NCBI GenBank assembly: GCA_001804705.1
Contig: MHAY01000036.1
Coordinates: 236 to 54,078 of the forward strand
DNA length: 53,843 nucleotides
Origin: Ignavibacteria bacterium RIFOXYC2_FULL_35_21
Lineage (GTDB): Bacteria > Bacteroidota > Ignavibacteria > Kapaibacteriales > UBA2268
Direction of reading: 5' to 3'
Part shown: positions 35,228 to 43,088 of the stretch, in pieces
How the letters are laid out: every line of letters begins with the position of its first letter
Position numbering within the stretch: position 1 is the first letter of the stretch
Notes under the pieces: model-generated
The model's input: the letters and a program-made list of their open reading frames with translations, nothing else
The model's database searches: none
Told to the model about the DNA's origin: nothing
Translations under genes and position numbers: made by a program

Positions 35228-35561
35228 TTACAATCTAATTATTATTGACGAGAAATACAAAAATATAATTTACCTATTAGGTTAATAATATATCGAATAA
35301 TTTTGGATCCACCTGCCCGTTGGTTATAGGATCGAATGTTCCGGGATATACGGCAATTCTTTGCATATAGTACCAAAATAGTGTTAATGTATGATAATTA
35401 AATACGATTTCAAATATAATGAAATGTTTAGATAAAAGGGAATTATTAAATTTAATCTTTGTGACAAATTACTTATTTTGTATTTTAGATATCATTTTAT
35501 AAAATAATTTTTGTTGTTCATCATCACTTAAAAAAATAATAGGTTATAGTTTATTTTATAT
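35228..35561. other. Gap holding the coaD remnant and the DUF488-operon promoter
   Basis: This 334-bp AT-rich region lies between the divergent toxin and DUF488 genes. The only recognisable sequence is the coaD 5' fragment at 35308-35367. The rest is strongly AT-rich and should contain promoters for both directions, but no element can be fixed. Confidence 0.6.
35308..35367 (-). pseudogene. Truncated duplicate of the coaD 5' end
   Basis: Read on the minus strand from ATG at 35366, about 20 codons match coaD. The first 33 bases are identical. The next 27 carry five differences, four of them synonymous and one His-to-Gln in the TNGH motif. Homology stops abruptly after the GTGGAT codons. Together with the intact start at 33796 it flanks the HigB/HigA-ImmA module as a direct repeat of about 58 bp. 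The mostly synonymous divergence implies that one copy came from a related genome. Confidence 0.88.
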
Positions 35562-36179
35562 ATGGAAAAAAGTACACAAAAAATAGTATATACTATTGGA
35601 CACTCTAATCATTCTATTGATTACTTTATTGAAATACTTAAAACATTTAATATAACATGTATCATTGATGTGAGAAGTGTTCCTGCCAGTGCCTATAATC
35701 CACAGTATAATCTTGAAATTTTACAGAAAGCACTTAATAAGGAAAATATTTCATATTTACACTTTGGGGAAGAATTTGGAGCTAGACATACAGAGAAAGA
35801 ATTGTTAAATCCGTTTGGAAAGGTAGATTTTGATAAGGTAAGAAAAACAAAAACATTTTTATCTGGCGTTGAAAGACTTAAAAAAGGATTAGAAAAAGGA
35901 TATACCATTTCATTAATGTGTTCTGAAGCAGAACCATTTGATTGTCATCGGTTTTCAATGATTTCTTATTATTTAGCTAGAAATGGTTTTAATGTTCTTC
36001 ATATCTTAAAAGATAAGACAATTATCACAAATGATGAACTTGAAAAAAAACTTTTAACCAAGTATGTTAAGCAAATTCCAAAAACAAATCTTTTTGAAGT
36101 TTTCAGCGAGAATGATCAAATCAATTTAGCCTATAGACTACGAAATATAGATGTGGCATATGATACAATAAACACATAA
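35562..36179 (+). CDS. DUF488 protein (first of pair)
   Basis: This 205-residue DUF488-family protein has YTIGHSNHSIDYFIEILKTF at the N-terminus, the IDVRSVPASAYNPQYN motif, and the cysteine-centred LMCSEAEPFDCHRF motif (about residue 125). These are the hallmark residues of the family. DUF488 has a Rossmann-like fold with a suspected nucleotide- or nucleic-acid-related role, unproved. The gene is first of three closely spaced genes (8 and 11 bp gaps) with a second DUF488 and a dual-OB protein. Composition is very AT-rich, as in the other accessory genes here. Confidence 0.87.
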   Translation: MEKSTQKIVYTIGHSNHSIDYFIEILKTFNITCIIDVRSVPASAYNPQYNLEILQKALNKENISYLHFGEEFGARHTEKELLNPFGKVDFDKVRKTKTFLSGVERLKKGLEKGYTISLMCSEAEPFDCHRFSMISYYLARNGFNVLHILKDKTIITNDELEKKLLTKYVKQIPKTNLFEVFSENDQINLAYRLRNIDVAYDTINT

Positions 36180-36187
36180 TATATAAT

Positions 36188-36628
36188 ATGATAAGATTAT
36201 TAACAATTGGGTTTACAAAAAAAACAGCACAGCAGTTTTTTGAGTTACTAAAAAAAAATGGAGTAAATAAACTGATTGATATTAGAATTAATAATACAAG
36301 TCAATTATCAGGTTTTGCAAAAGGTAAAGATTTAGAATATTTTGTGAAAGAAATAATTAACATACCCTACATTCATATTAAGGACTTTGCGCCAACAAAA
36401 GAACTTTTATCCGATTATCAAAATAAAAAGATAGACTGGGCAGGTTATCAATTAATATTTCGTCAATTAATTGAACAGAGAAATATTGAAAAAAAATACG
36501 AAATCAAAGAGTTTGACGATGCTTGCTTTTTATGTAGCGAGGAATCACCTGATAAATGTCATAGGCGATTATTAGTTGAATTTTTCAAAGAAAAGAATCC
36601 TGATATTAATATTGTTCATCTTAGATAA
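36188..36628 (+). CDS. DUF488 protein (second, short form)
   Basis: This 146-residue, shorter DUF488 protein starts LLTIGFTKKTAQQFFELLKK. It has LIDIRINNTSQLSGFAKGKD where the first has IDVRSVPASAYNPQ, and the conserved cysteine motif FLCSEESPDKCHRR. It differs enough from its neighbour that the two are distinct subfamilies, not a recent duplication. Pairing of a long and a short form suggests a heteromeric enzyme. It lies 8 bp after the first DUF488 gene and 11 bp before the dual-OB gene. Confidence 0.87.
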   Translation: MIRLLTIGFTKKTAQQFFELLKKNGVNKLIDIRINNTSQLSGFAKGKDLEYFVKEIINIPYIHIKDFAPTKELLSDYQNKKIDWAGYQLIFRQLIEQRNIEKKYEIKEFDDACFLCSEESPDKCHRRLLVEFFKEKNPDINIVHLR

Positions 36629-36639
36629 TATTTAAGATT

Positions 36640-37341
36640 ATGACAACAAGGTTTGTATGTTCAGCTAATTCTTATAAAGAAGGAGGAAGATGCCTTGCTG
36701 GTATTGAAATTGATAAGAACAACCAACCAATATTTAAATATGGATATCCAAAATGGATACGACCAATTTGCAATACACCGCATGGCGAAATTCCAACCAA
36801 TTTAGTATCTCATATAAAAATTTTAGACATAATTGAAATAGAAATAACCAGTTATCCTAATATAGCTGATTATCAATCTGAAAATGTTTTTTTTGATACA
36901 AATTCAATAAATATTCATGGTAGATTTAATATTGAAAATCTTGGTGAACTATGTGAAAATAGAATAGTAATTTTTGGTAATAAGAGTAAATCTGTTTCAG
37001 AGGAAGATATTTATAAACTTACATATTCATTACTGTTGATAAGAACAAACAAATTTGAAGTTGAAGTGAAAACTTATGATGATAATCCAGAATATCCAAA
37101 GTATAGATTGGTGTTTTCATATAAAGGAAATAATTATAATTTTCCTATAACAGATCCTGATTTCTTATATAATTATAAAAAATATCCGAATTTTATTGAA
37201 AATTTTAATGAGATTTTTCTATGTTTATCTTTAGGAGTTAACTATATGGATCGGTATTGGAAACTTGTCGCAGGAATTATTCCAATTAATAAATCAGAAA
37301 TTATTAATCCTAATAAAATATTTGATGACATTCCTTTTTAA
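36640..37341 (+). CDS. Dual OB-domain-like protein partnering DUF488
   Basis: This 233-residue cytoplasmic protein is beta-rich, beginning RFVCSANSYKEGGRCLAGIEI and containing a second strand-rich half (LVFSYKGNNYNFPITDPDFL). It resembles the dual-OB-domain proteins annotated next to DUF488 pairs; that recognition is from memory and uncertain. OB folds suggest nucleic-acid or nucleotide binding. A Cys-rich N-terminus (VCSANS, GRCLAG) and RPICNTPHGE could form a metal or catalytic site. The trio is probably one functional unit, perhaps sensing or processing modified nucleic acid. Confidence 0.65.
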   Translation: MTTRFVCSANSYKEGGRCLAGIEIDKNNQPIFKYGYPKWIRPICNTPHGEIPTNLVSHIKILDIIEIEITSYPNIADYQSENVFFDTNSINIHGRFNIENLGELCENRIVIFGNKSKSVSEEDIYKLTYSLLLIRTNKFEVEVKTYDDNPEYPKYRLVFSYKGNNYNFPITDPDFLYNYKKYPNFIENFNEIFLCLSLGVNYMDRYWKLVAGIIPINKSEIINPNKIFDDIPF

Positions 37342-37342
37342 T

Positions 37343-38442
37343 CCTAATTTGAAAAGTTATATTGATATATTAAAGTGATTTATCCCAACTATAGAAGTGA
37401 AGGATTTAGAAATTCCAATTAAAGAAACTGGAATTGATAGTATTGATCTTGTGACAATCCGCGTTGGTCTTGAAAAGTATTTTAATTTTGAAGTAAACGA
37501 TGCTGATTGGTATGGGTTTAATTCTCTAACTGAAGTTTTATATTTTTTTCATAAAAACAAACGCAATTCAGAAAGTGTAATAGACATATCAAAACCAATA
37601 ATGACAGAGAGAACTCTCGAGATTAGAATGCCACAAATGGCGAATAGTGCATTATCTGAAAATTGGTTTCTAAAAGAAATTGGAGATATTCATTGGGAAT
37701 TACTTAGTTTGGGTTTAGTACAAAAATCTTCTAAATTTAAGGATGATGTAGGGAACAGACTTTATGCTACATTTGTAAGAATTAATTACTCAATTAGACC
37801 ATTAAATTATTTTCAAGAAAATGAAATAATTGAACTATCAGGTGAAATTTCAAGATTTGGTAGTAACACCTATTTTACATCTATACATGGAAATTGCAAT
37901 GACAAATCAATACATGCAGAATTAATTTCAATTTTTGCAATCAGAGAATTAAATTATAATTCAATGATTTCAAAATCTAATCCCCAAACAAAAATAAATC
38001 ATATTAAGCAATTAGATTTTTGTCCTGATATTTTAAATCAGTATAAACTATTAAAAAAGGAGCTTTTGGATGAATTATCATTTCAGAATTATAAATTTCA
38101 ATTATCAAATAATTCTATTTATTCGATTGATTACAAAATAAATCCCTATTATGAAATTAATGGTGTTGGTTTATTATATTTTGCTTGCTATCCGATAATT
38201 TTGACAGTTGTACTGACTCTTTTCTTTGTTCTTCAACTGAATTAAAAAAATATTGTAATTGTTATCACACGATTAATCGAGATATATTTTATTTTGGAAA
38301 TTGTAATGTGGACGATCAATTAATTATTAAGCTTAATAATATTGAAATATTAAATGAAAATACTTTTCAAACTTCTAGTTCTATATATAGAAAAAATGAT
38401 AATAAACACATAGCAAGTATATTTTCTGTTAAACAAAAATAA
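37343..38442 (+). pseudogene. Decayed ACP-hotdog (LnmK/Pnap_2097-like) gene
   Basis: An acyl-carrier-protein segment with the phosphopantetheine site GIDSIDLV (Ser codon near 37438) is followed by a hotdog-type domain resembling LnmK/Pnap_2097 proteins. Two lesions are visible. A TGA at 37376-37378 interrupts the ACP helix I region (NPNLKSYIDILK, stop, FIPTIEVKDLEI). A frameshift near 38200 moves the ending (YFACYPII, then DSCTDSF ... NRDIFYFGNCNVDD ... SSIYRKNDNKHIASIF) into another frame. A GTG at 37397 could still start a truncated protein. No polyketide or fatty-acid genes are nearby. It follows the DUF488 operon on the same strand, but a functional link is doubtful. Confidence 0.72.
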
Positions 38443-38498
38443 CTTTGCATAAAATTAATAAAATTAAAATCACAACTTTTGAAAACGATAATTGTAGA

Positions 38499-39290
38499 TT
38501 AAAAATCCTTCCTGACAAATATTCTCTTTCCTATCAGGTACGGGACTATAATCCATAACATTAGCATACCTGATGATAATAGCATACCATAAGGACTTCC
38601 GAAGAATTTTTTGAATACAGCACCTGTGTAACCCATCAAAGCAGACATGTCAAATTTCAACATCAGTAGTACGCGGGCGAGGTCAATCGGATTGAGCATT
38701 GTCATGCCGAGCATTGGTTTTTCGAGGGGGTATTCCGAAAGCAAATAAGAGCCGAAAAGCAAGGCTCCGTCATATACGACAGCCATAAACAGCCATACGA
38801 ATATTCCTATGCCGAGTCCTTTCACCTTGTCATCTGAACTAAGAGAAATGAGAACAGCAAGGGATGTAAACACAAAACTCAGTGCCACACCCGACATTAG
38901 AAGTATAAGCAAAACTGTAAATTGCCCAGATTCATCAACACCATGAATGATGAATGGAATTCCTACTCCTCCGAGATATGCTAATGATAGGGGTAGTGCC
39001 AATCCAGAATACAAGCCCGTATAAAGTGTTTTTCTTTTTATCGGTTGGGCTAACAGCATCTCTGTGAACTCACGTGAGCTGTACATGTAAATGATTCCAT
39101 AGCTGATTGTTATTATTGGAATCAGGATGAGCACAATGTTAATCATACTCAACAAAACCTTTGAACTGCTGCCGCTGAATTGAAACATGCCTTCAGTGAT
39201 GAGGAATAGAAATGCAAAATATATCAGTATCCATTTGCTCCTGATGACGTCCCTCAATTCGTACTTTATGATTTTAAGAATTGTGTTCAT
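38499..39290 (-). CDS. nosY: NosY-type ABC transporter permease
   Basis: This 263-residue polytopic membrane protein of the ABC-2/NosY family has about six hydrophobic helices and the starting pattern IIKYELRDVIRSKWILIYF, followed by MLLAQPIKRKTLYTG. Its ATG overlaps the nosF stop by 4 bases. NosDFY supplies sulphur or copper for maturation of the CuZ centre of N2O reductase. It is last in the nos cluster as seen here. Length is typical. Confidence 0.92.
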   Translation of the reverse strand: MNTILKIIKYELRDVIRSKWILIYFAFLFLITEGMFQFSGSSSKVLLSMINIVLILIPIITISYGIIYMYSSREFTEMLLAQPIKRKTLYTGLYSGLALPLSLAYLGGVGIPFIIHGVDESGQFTVLLILLMSGVALSFVFTSLAVLISLSSDDKVKGLGIGIFVWLFMAVVYDGALLFGSYLLSEYPLEKPMLGMTMLNPIDLARVLLMLKFDMSALMGYTGAVFKKFFGSPYGMLLSSGMLMLWIIVPYLIGKRIFVRKDF

Positions 39291-39997
39291 TTCCCATTTG
39301 ACTCCATGAGTGAGGCAATAGTCCTTTCAAGATTGATTTTCCCTTTATCCTCGATTAAACCTTTGACAGTACCATTGTAAATAATTTTTCCTTCGAGAAT
39401 GAAAATAAGATTTTCTGCAAGTTCTTCTATATCACTCATTATATGAGAAGTGATTATAACAGTCTTTTCTTTCTTCTGCTCCTTTAAAATTTTATCTTTA
39501 AGCTTACTGCTCGAGATAGGGTCGAGTCCTGCAGTTGGCTCGTCGAGAATAAGAATGTCAGGCTGGAACATGAATGCAAGTGCGGCATTCACTCTTTGAC
39601 GCGTACCACCCGAAAGAGTTCGCATCATTTTATTAAGTTCATTATTGAGATTATAAGAATCAAATAATTCCTTGTCAACTCCATTTTTTCCTGCCCTTAA
39701 ATCGTTGAGCATGTTTATAAGTTCGACAACTCGTAAATTTTCCGGAAAGCGTGCAATCTGGGGCATGGAGCCAATGTGATTCTTGTATTCAACTTCTTTG
39801 CTGATATCTTTATTATCAACAAAAATTTTTCCTGAGTCAGGCTTCATTAATCCGAGTATGATTTTAATCAATGTAGTCTTACCTGAGCCGTTAGGCCCTA
39901 TTATAGCAGTAATTTTACCTTTCTCAATCTCAAGATTAATATTCTTCAACACATGAAGCTTGCCGAAACTTTTATTTAAACCTTCTATTCTTATCAT
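39287..39997 (-). CDS. nosF: NosF ABC transporter ATPase
   Basis: This 236-residue ABC ATPase has Walker A GPNGSGKTT (about residue 34), signature LSGGTRQR, Walker B ILILDEP and the switch His in ITSH. It overlaps nosD upstream and nosY downstream by 4 bases each, the canonical nosDFY arrangement. It powers the NosY permease during assembly of the CuZ site. Everything expected is intact. Confidence 0.94.
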   Translation of the reverse strand: MIRIEGLNKSFGKLHVLKNINLEIEKGKITAIIGPNGSGKTTLIKIILGLMKPDSGKIFVDNKDISKEVEYKNHIGSMPQIARFPENLRVVELINMLNDLRAGKNGVDKELFDSYNLNNELNKMMRTLSGGTRQRVNAALAFMFQPDILILDEPTAGLDPISSSKLKDKILKEQKKEKTVIITSHIMSDIEELAENLIFILEGKIIYNGTVKGLIEDKGKINLERTIASLMESNGK

Positions 39998-41250
39998 TTC
40001 ACTCTTCTCATCAATGGCTGAACATCTTCAAGTTTAACAGGGGTTATTGCAGGAACAACTTTTTCTGCTACTTCAAGAATTTGAATGAACAGGCTTCTCA
40101 GCAGAATCATTGCAGGTGAATTATTCTCGACAATTGCGGAGAACAAGCCTACAGGTTTATACGGGACATCGCCGTATCCGTCATGGTTAAGGTCGTAACC
40201 TGAATATTTACTCCAGTAATTTTTTCGGAATGTATTAAAATTATGCTTACTGCCGGTTGATACATCAAATGTATTATCAATAAAATTGTTGTCAGTAAAA
40301 TCATTATCCATCGAATTTGACCTGATTTTCAATGCCCATCCATTATCAATAAAATTATTCTTTTCAAGTTTCACTCTCATCGAATTTTCAAGATATATGC
40401 CTGTTGAATTTTCATGGAATAAGTTAAATTTTATCTCGCTGTCGTTAATATCTTTAAGAAGTAAACCGTAGGATGCGGGCCCCCAGTTATTCTCAAATTT
40501 GTTATTGTACATGTGAATGAATTTGGTGTACATAACGGCAACACCTCCGACATTTCTTCTGAATATATTTCTCTTATATACACATCTGTGAGAAAACATA
40601 AAATGCAGGCCGTAACGGAGGTTGTCCTCGCTTATATTATTTTCAATTGTCGAATTTTCTGAGAATTCAAGATAGATACCATCTCTTTGCTTACTGATTT
40701 TATTATTTATAATTGTAATATTTTTACTGTACCACAGATGCACACCGTTTCCTGAAGTTGTCTCCGACTTGCTTGTTCTCCCAACAATAGTATTGCTATC
40801 AATTATGCAATCAGCACCAAAAGCTATGTAGATTCCAAAATAATTATACAATATTTTATTTCCTTTTATTATACAATTCTTTGCACTGTCAATTTTAATA
40901 CCCGCATATTCCGAAACAAAGCTCATGGCTGAGTTTTTTATCACAAGACCTTCTATTCTTACTCCATCAGCCCTGATGTGGAATAAACCGGATTTGAATT
41001 GGGCATCAACTACAGGGAAATCCTCTCCGATAATTTGCACACTCTTATTAATTTCAATATCTCTTTCCTTATAATAACCTTTTTTTACAATTAATCTGTC
41101 TCCGATTTGACACAGTCTCAGTCCCTTTTTTATACTATTTACATTCCCGTTTTTATCAACGATAATATCCCTTGCTGAAAGGCTTGTTTGCAGAAGGGTT
41201 ATTGTTGCTAATAAAAAAGCTAATATTAAAATTTTATATTCTGATTTCAT
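39994..41250 (-). CDS. nosD: NosD, periplasmic N2O reductase maturation protein
   Basis: This 418-residue protein has a signal peptide (about 1-26) and a right-handed parallel beta-helix made of repeated CASH/PbH1 turns (NSTIENNISEDN, NNKFENNWGPASYGLLL, NFIDNGWALKIRSN and similar). It ends with the nos-typical YWSKYSGYDLNHDGYGDVPYKP segment. It works with NosF and NosY in the periplasm for CuZ maturation. It begins immediately after the hairpin-repeat array that separates it from nosL, so its expression may be tuned independently of nosZ. Confidence 0.94.
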   Translation of the reverse strand: MKSEYKILILAFLLATITLLQTSLSARDIIVDKNGNVNSIKKGLRLCQIGDRLIVKKGYYKERDIEINKSVQIIGEDFPVVDAQFKSGLFHIRADGVRIEGLVIKNSAMSFVSEYAGIKIDSAKNCIIKGNKILYNYFGIYIAFGADCIIDSNTIVGRTSKSETTSGNGVHLWYSKNITIINNKISKQRDGIYLEFSENSTIENNISEDNLRYGLHFMFSHRCVYKRNIFRRNVGGVAVMYTKFIHMYNNKFENNWGPASYGLLLKDINDSEIKFNLFHENSTGIYLENSMRVKLEKNNFIDNGWALKIRSNSMDNDFTDNNFIDNTFDVSTGSKHNFNTFRKNYWSKYSGYDLNHDGYGDVPYKPVGLFSAIVENNSPAMILLRSLFIQILEVAEKVVPAITPVKLEDVQPLMRRVK

Positions 41251-41284
41251 TTAAAATATTCTTAGTTATTTTTCCCATGAATAG

Positions 41285-41366
41285 CCCCTATCTTCAGTTA
41301 GGGGAAAATGGCACAAATATAAAGTGACTTTAGTCACTTAACTATATTTTAAGGGGATAAATCCCC
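41285..41366. repeat. Three different hairpins at the nosD-proximal edge
   Basis: Three inverted repeats lie in tandem: CCCCTA/TAGGGG (41285-41304), AAGTGACT/AGTCACTT (41322-41339) and GGGGAT/ATCCCC (41353-41366). The last leads straight into the seven-unit array. They are read through on the nos transcript between nosL and nosD. Confidence 0.75.
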
Positions 41367-41833
41367 GTTGGATTTTTTCTTCATACTCCAGGACTTAAAA
41401 GTCGTGGCTATTCATTTTCAAAGATGGATAAATCCCTGTTGGATTTTTTCTTCATACTCCAGGACTTAAAAGTCGTGGCTATTCATTTTTAAAGATGAAT
41501 AAATCCCTTCGTTTTTTCTTCATACTCCACGACTTAAAAGTCGTGGCTATTCATTTTCAAAGATGGATAAATCCCTGTTGGATTTTTTCTTCATACTCCA
41601 GGACTTAAAAGTCGTGGCTATTCATTTTCAAAGATGAATAAATCCCTTCGTTTTTTCTTCATACTCCACGACTTAAAAGTCGTGGCTATTCATTTTCAAA
41701 GATGGATAAATCCCTTCGTTTTTTCTTCATACTCCACGACTTAAAAGTCGTGGCTATTCATTTTCAAAGATGAATAAATCCCTTCGTTTTTTCTTCATAC
41801 TCCACGACTTAAAAGTCGTGGCTATTCATTTTA
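41367..41833 (-). repeat. Seven-copy tandem hairpin array between nosL and nosD
   Basis: Seven units alternate between 71-bp and 68-bp versions. Each contains a 20-bp inverted repeat at 41388, 41459, 41527, 41598, 41666, 41734 and 41802 (first base of each). Four copies (41527, 41666, 41734 and 41802) have the perfect palindrome CCACGACTTAAAAGTCGTGG. Three have CCAGG in place of CCACG, giving one mismatch. Units share TTTTTTCTTCATACTCCA before and CTATTCATTTTCAAAGATG after. The array abuts the nosL stop codon. A single relative is at 22320, so this is a dispersed REP-like family that expanded here. Confidence 0.9.
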
Positions 41834-42301
41834 ATTATCCAGCCAATTCTTTTTTACCAAAGATTTAACTTCATTCCAATTAAGAATGTTTCCACCATGT
41901 TGATTCATACTCTTCTTGGCTTCATTAATGTTTGAATAACCTGAAAGGAACTCACCCATCGGGCTTCTGAGATTTTCGCTGTGAAGATAGAAGGATTCAT
42001 CAGCTTTCAGAAAGTTTCCCGGATGATAATAATCCGTAATCCAGCAAGAAAGTATATCCCCGCTTGAAATTACTCCGCTTTGCAAAAAAGCAGCGAGACA
42101 TTCTATGGAATCGAACTTTTCCAATTTTCCTTTTTTGGTAATTAATTCAGTTCCGAACTGCTTTTCGACTATTGACATCTTGCAGTATGAGCACATGTCT
42201 TTGCCATAATCAATCGGCTCCGGTTCACGGCTGCAAGCATTAATAAGGGTAGCGGATAATATCAGTGATAACATTAATATTATTATTTTATTTATTCTCA
42301 T
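41831..42301 (-). CDS. nosL: NosL copper-chaperone lipoprotein
   Basis: This protein of about 156 residues has a lipoprotein signal (lipobox near INAC) and the NosL metal motif DMCSYCKMSI, followed by FDSIECLAAFL. It delivers copper to the N2O reductase apo-enzyme in the periplasm or outer face. I prefer ATG 42301, because it directly follows the upstream gene's stop with GAGG about 9 bases before. The ATG at 42316 would overlap that gene. The stop is the first base of the hairpin array. Confidence 0.92.
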   Translation of the reverse strand: MRINKIIILMLSLILSATLINACSREPEPIDYGKDMCSYCKMSIVEKQFGTELITKKGKLEKFDSIECLAAFLQSGVISSGDILSCWITDYYHPGNFLKADESFYLHSENLRSPMGEFLSGYSNINEAKKSMNQHGGNILNWNEVKSLVKKNWLDN

Positions 42302-42302
42302 T

Positions 42303-42893
42303 TTACACAGCCTCATCTTTTTTACTTTTAAAAATTGTCATTATTACAACAAATAATCCTATTGCAAATACAGCGAAAATTATCCACCCTGCAATGTCAG
42401 GCATTGATGTCGCATAAAAATTCATTATCTGCTTTGAGCCGATTAGAGGAGGCTGATATGACATTCCGGGAATTTTCAGTGCTGCATCGGGATTGAGATG
42501 ATGCCCGTAATCGTACTCCCATTGCCAGAAATCATACATGCCTGCAACTCCAATAATAAAGAATATAATCATCCATATATATAATAATATTTTCTTACCC
42601 GATATTCCTGCTATTAAGCCAAGTAGTATTAATGCACCCATAATAAATGGCATGTATGTTAATTCTGAAATCGAATCAGGTATGATTTTATTCATTCCAA
42701 TATAATGGTTCAATGCGTTTATATTTTTCAAATCATGTTCTTTCTCTCCCCTGATGTCATTGATATAAATCTGCATTCCCATTCCTTCTGGATATTGCGG
42801 GGCATCGAGCGATATGTACCATATAGGTAGAAAATATGATGATATCAATAATAAAGAGGAAATGACTATCAAAATTCTGAGATTCTTTTTCAT
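42303..42893 (-). CDS. NosB-like membrane protein of the nos cluster
   Basis: This 196-residue integral membrane protein has about four helices (near 5-25, 78-96, 100-120 and 165-187). Two loops look conserved: YPEGMGMQIYINDIRGE with LNALNHYIGM-like sequence, and FWQWEYDYGHHLNPDAALKIPG. It occupies the NosB position of clade II clusters, directly after nosZ. Its role is unknown but essential-looking by conservation, perhaps electron transfer or maturation. nosL starts at its stop. I leave the symbol blank because NosB homology is by position and topology. Confidence 0.78.
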   Translation of the reverse strand: MKKNLRILIVISSLLLISSYFLPIWYISLDAPQYPEGMGMQIYINDIRGEKEHDLKNINALNHYIGMNKIIPDSISELTYMPFIMGALILLGLIAGISGKKILLYIWMIIFFIIGVAGMYDFWQWEYDYGHHLNPDAALKIPGMSYQPPLIGSKQIMNFYATSMPDIAGWIIFAVFAIGLFVVIMTIFKSKKDEAV

Positions 42894-43048
42894 TTTATTT
42901 GCCTATTCATATTTTTTTATCCGGTTAATCACTCTTCGACAAACTCAGAGTGACAAACGTAATACAGAGCTTAGTCGAAGTATAAACATGTATCATTAGA
43001 TTCAGTATTTATTATTTAATTTAATTATAATTTAATTTAAATCATGTA

Positions 43049-43070
43049 GGGACACAACATGCTGTGCCCC
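43049..43070. repeat. Dispersed palindromic repeat between nosZ and nosB-like gene
   Basis: The imperfect inverted repeat GGGACACA/TGTGCCCC around ACATGC resembles the palindromes at 19971 and 22388. It lies in the 195-bp gap between nosZ and the nosB-like gene and would form a hairpin in the nos mRNA. Confidence 0.55.
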
Positions 43071-43088
43071 TGCCATAAAAAATATTTA

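Noticed and set aside
35228-35561. A tRNA attachment site beside the toxin-antitoxin module
   Set aside because: No tRNA-like cloverleaf or tRNA end is visible; the only target homology is to the coaD 5' end.
41367-41833. Tandem repeats resembling a CRISPR array
   Set aside because: Units are contiguous with no unique spacers, the palindromes are 20 bp within 68-71-bp near-identical units, and no cas genes are near.
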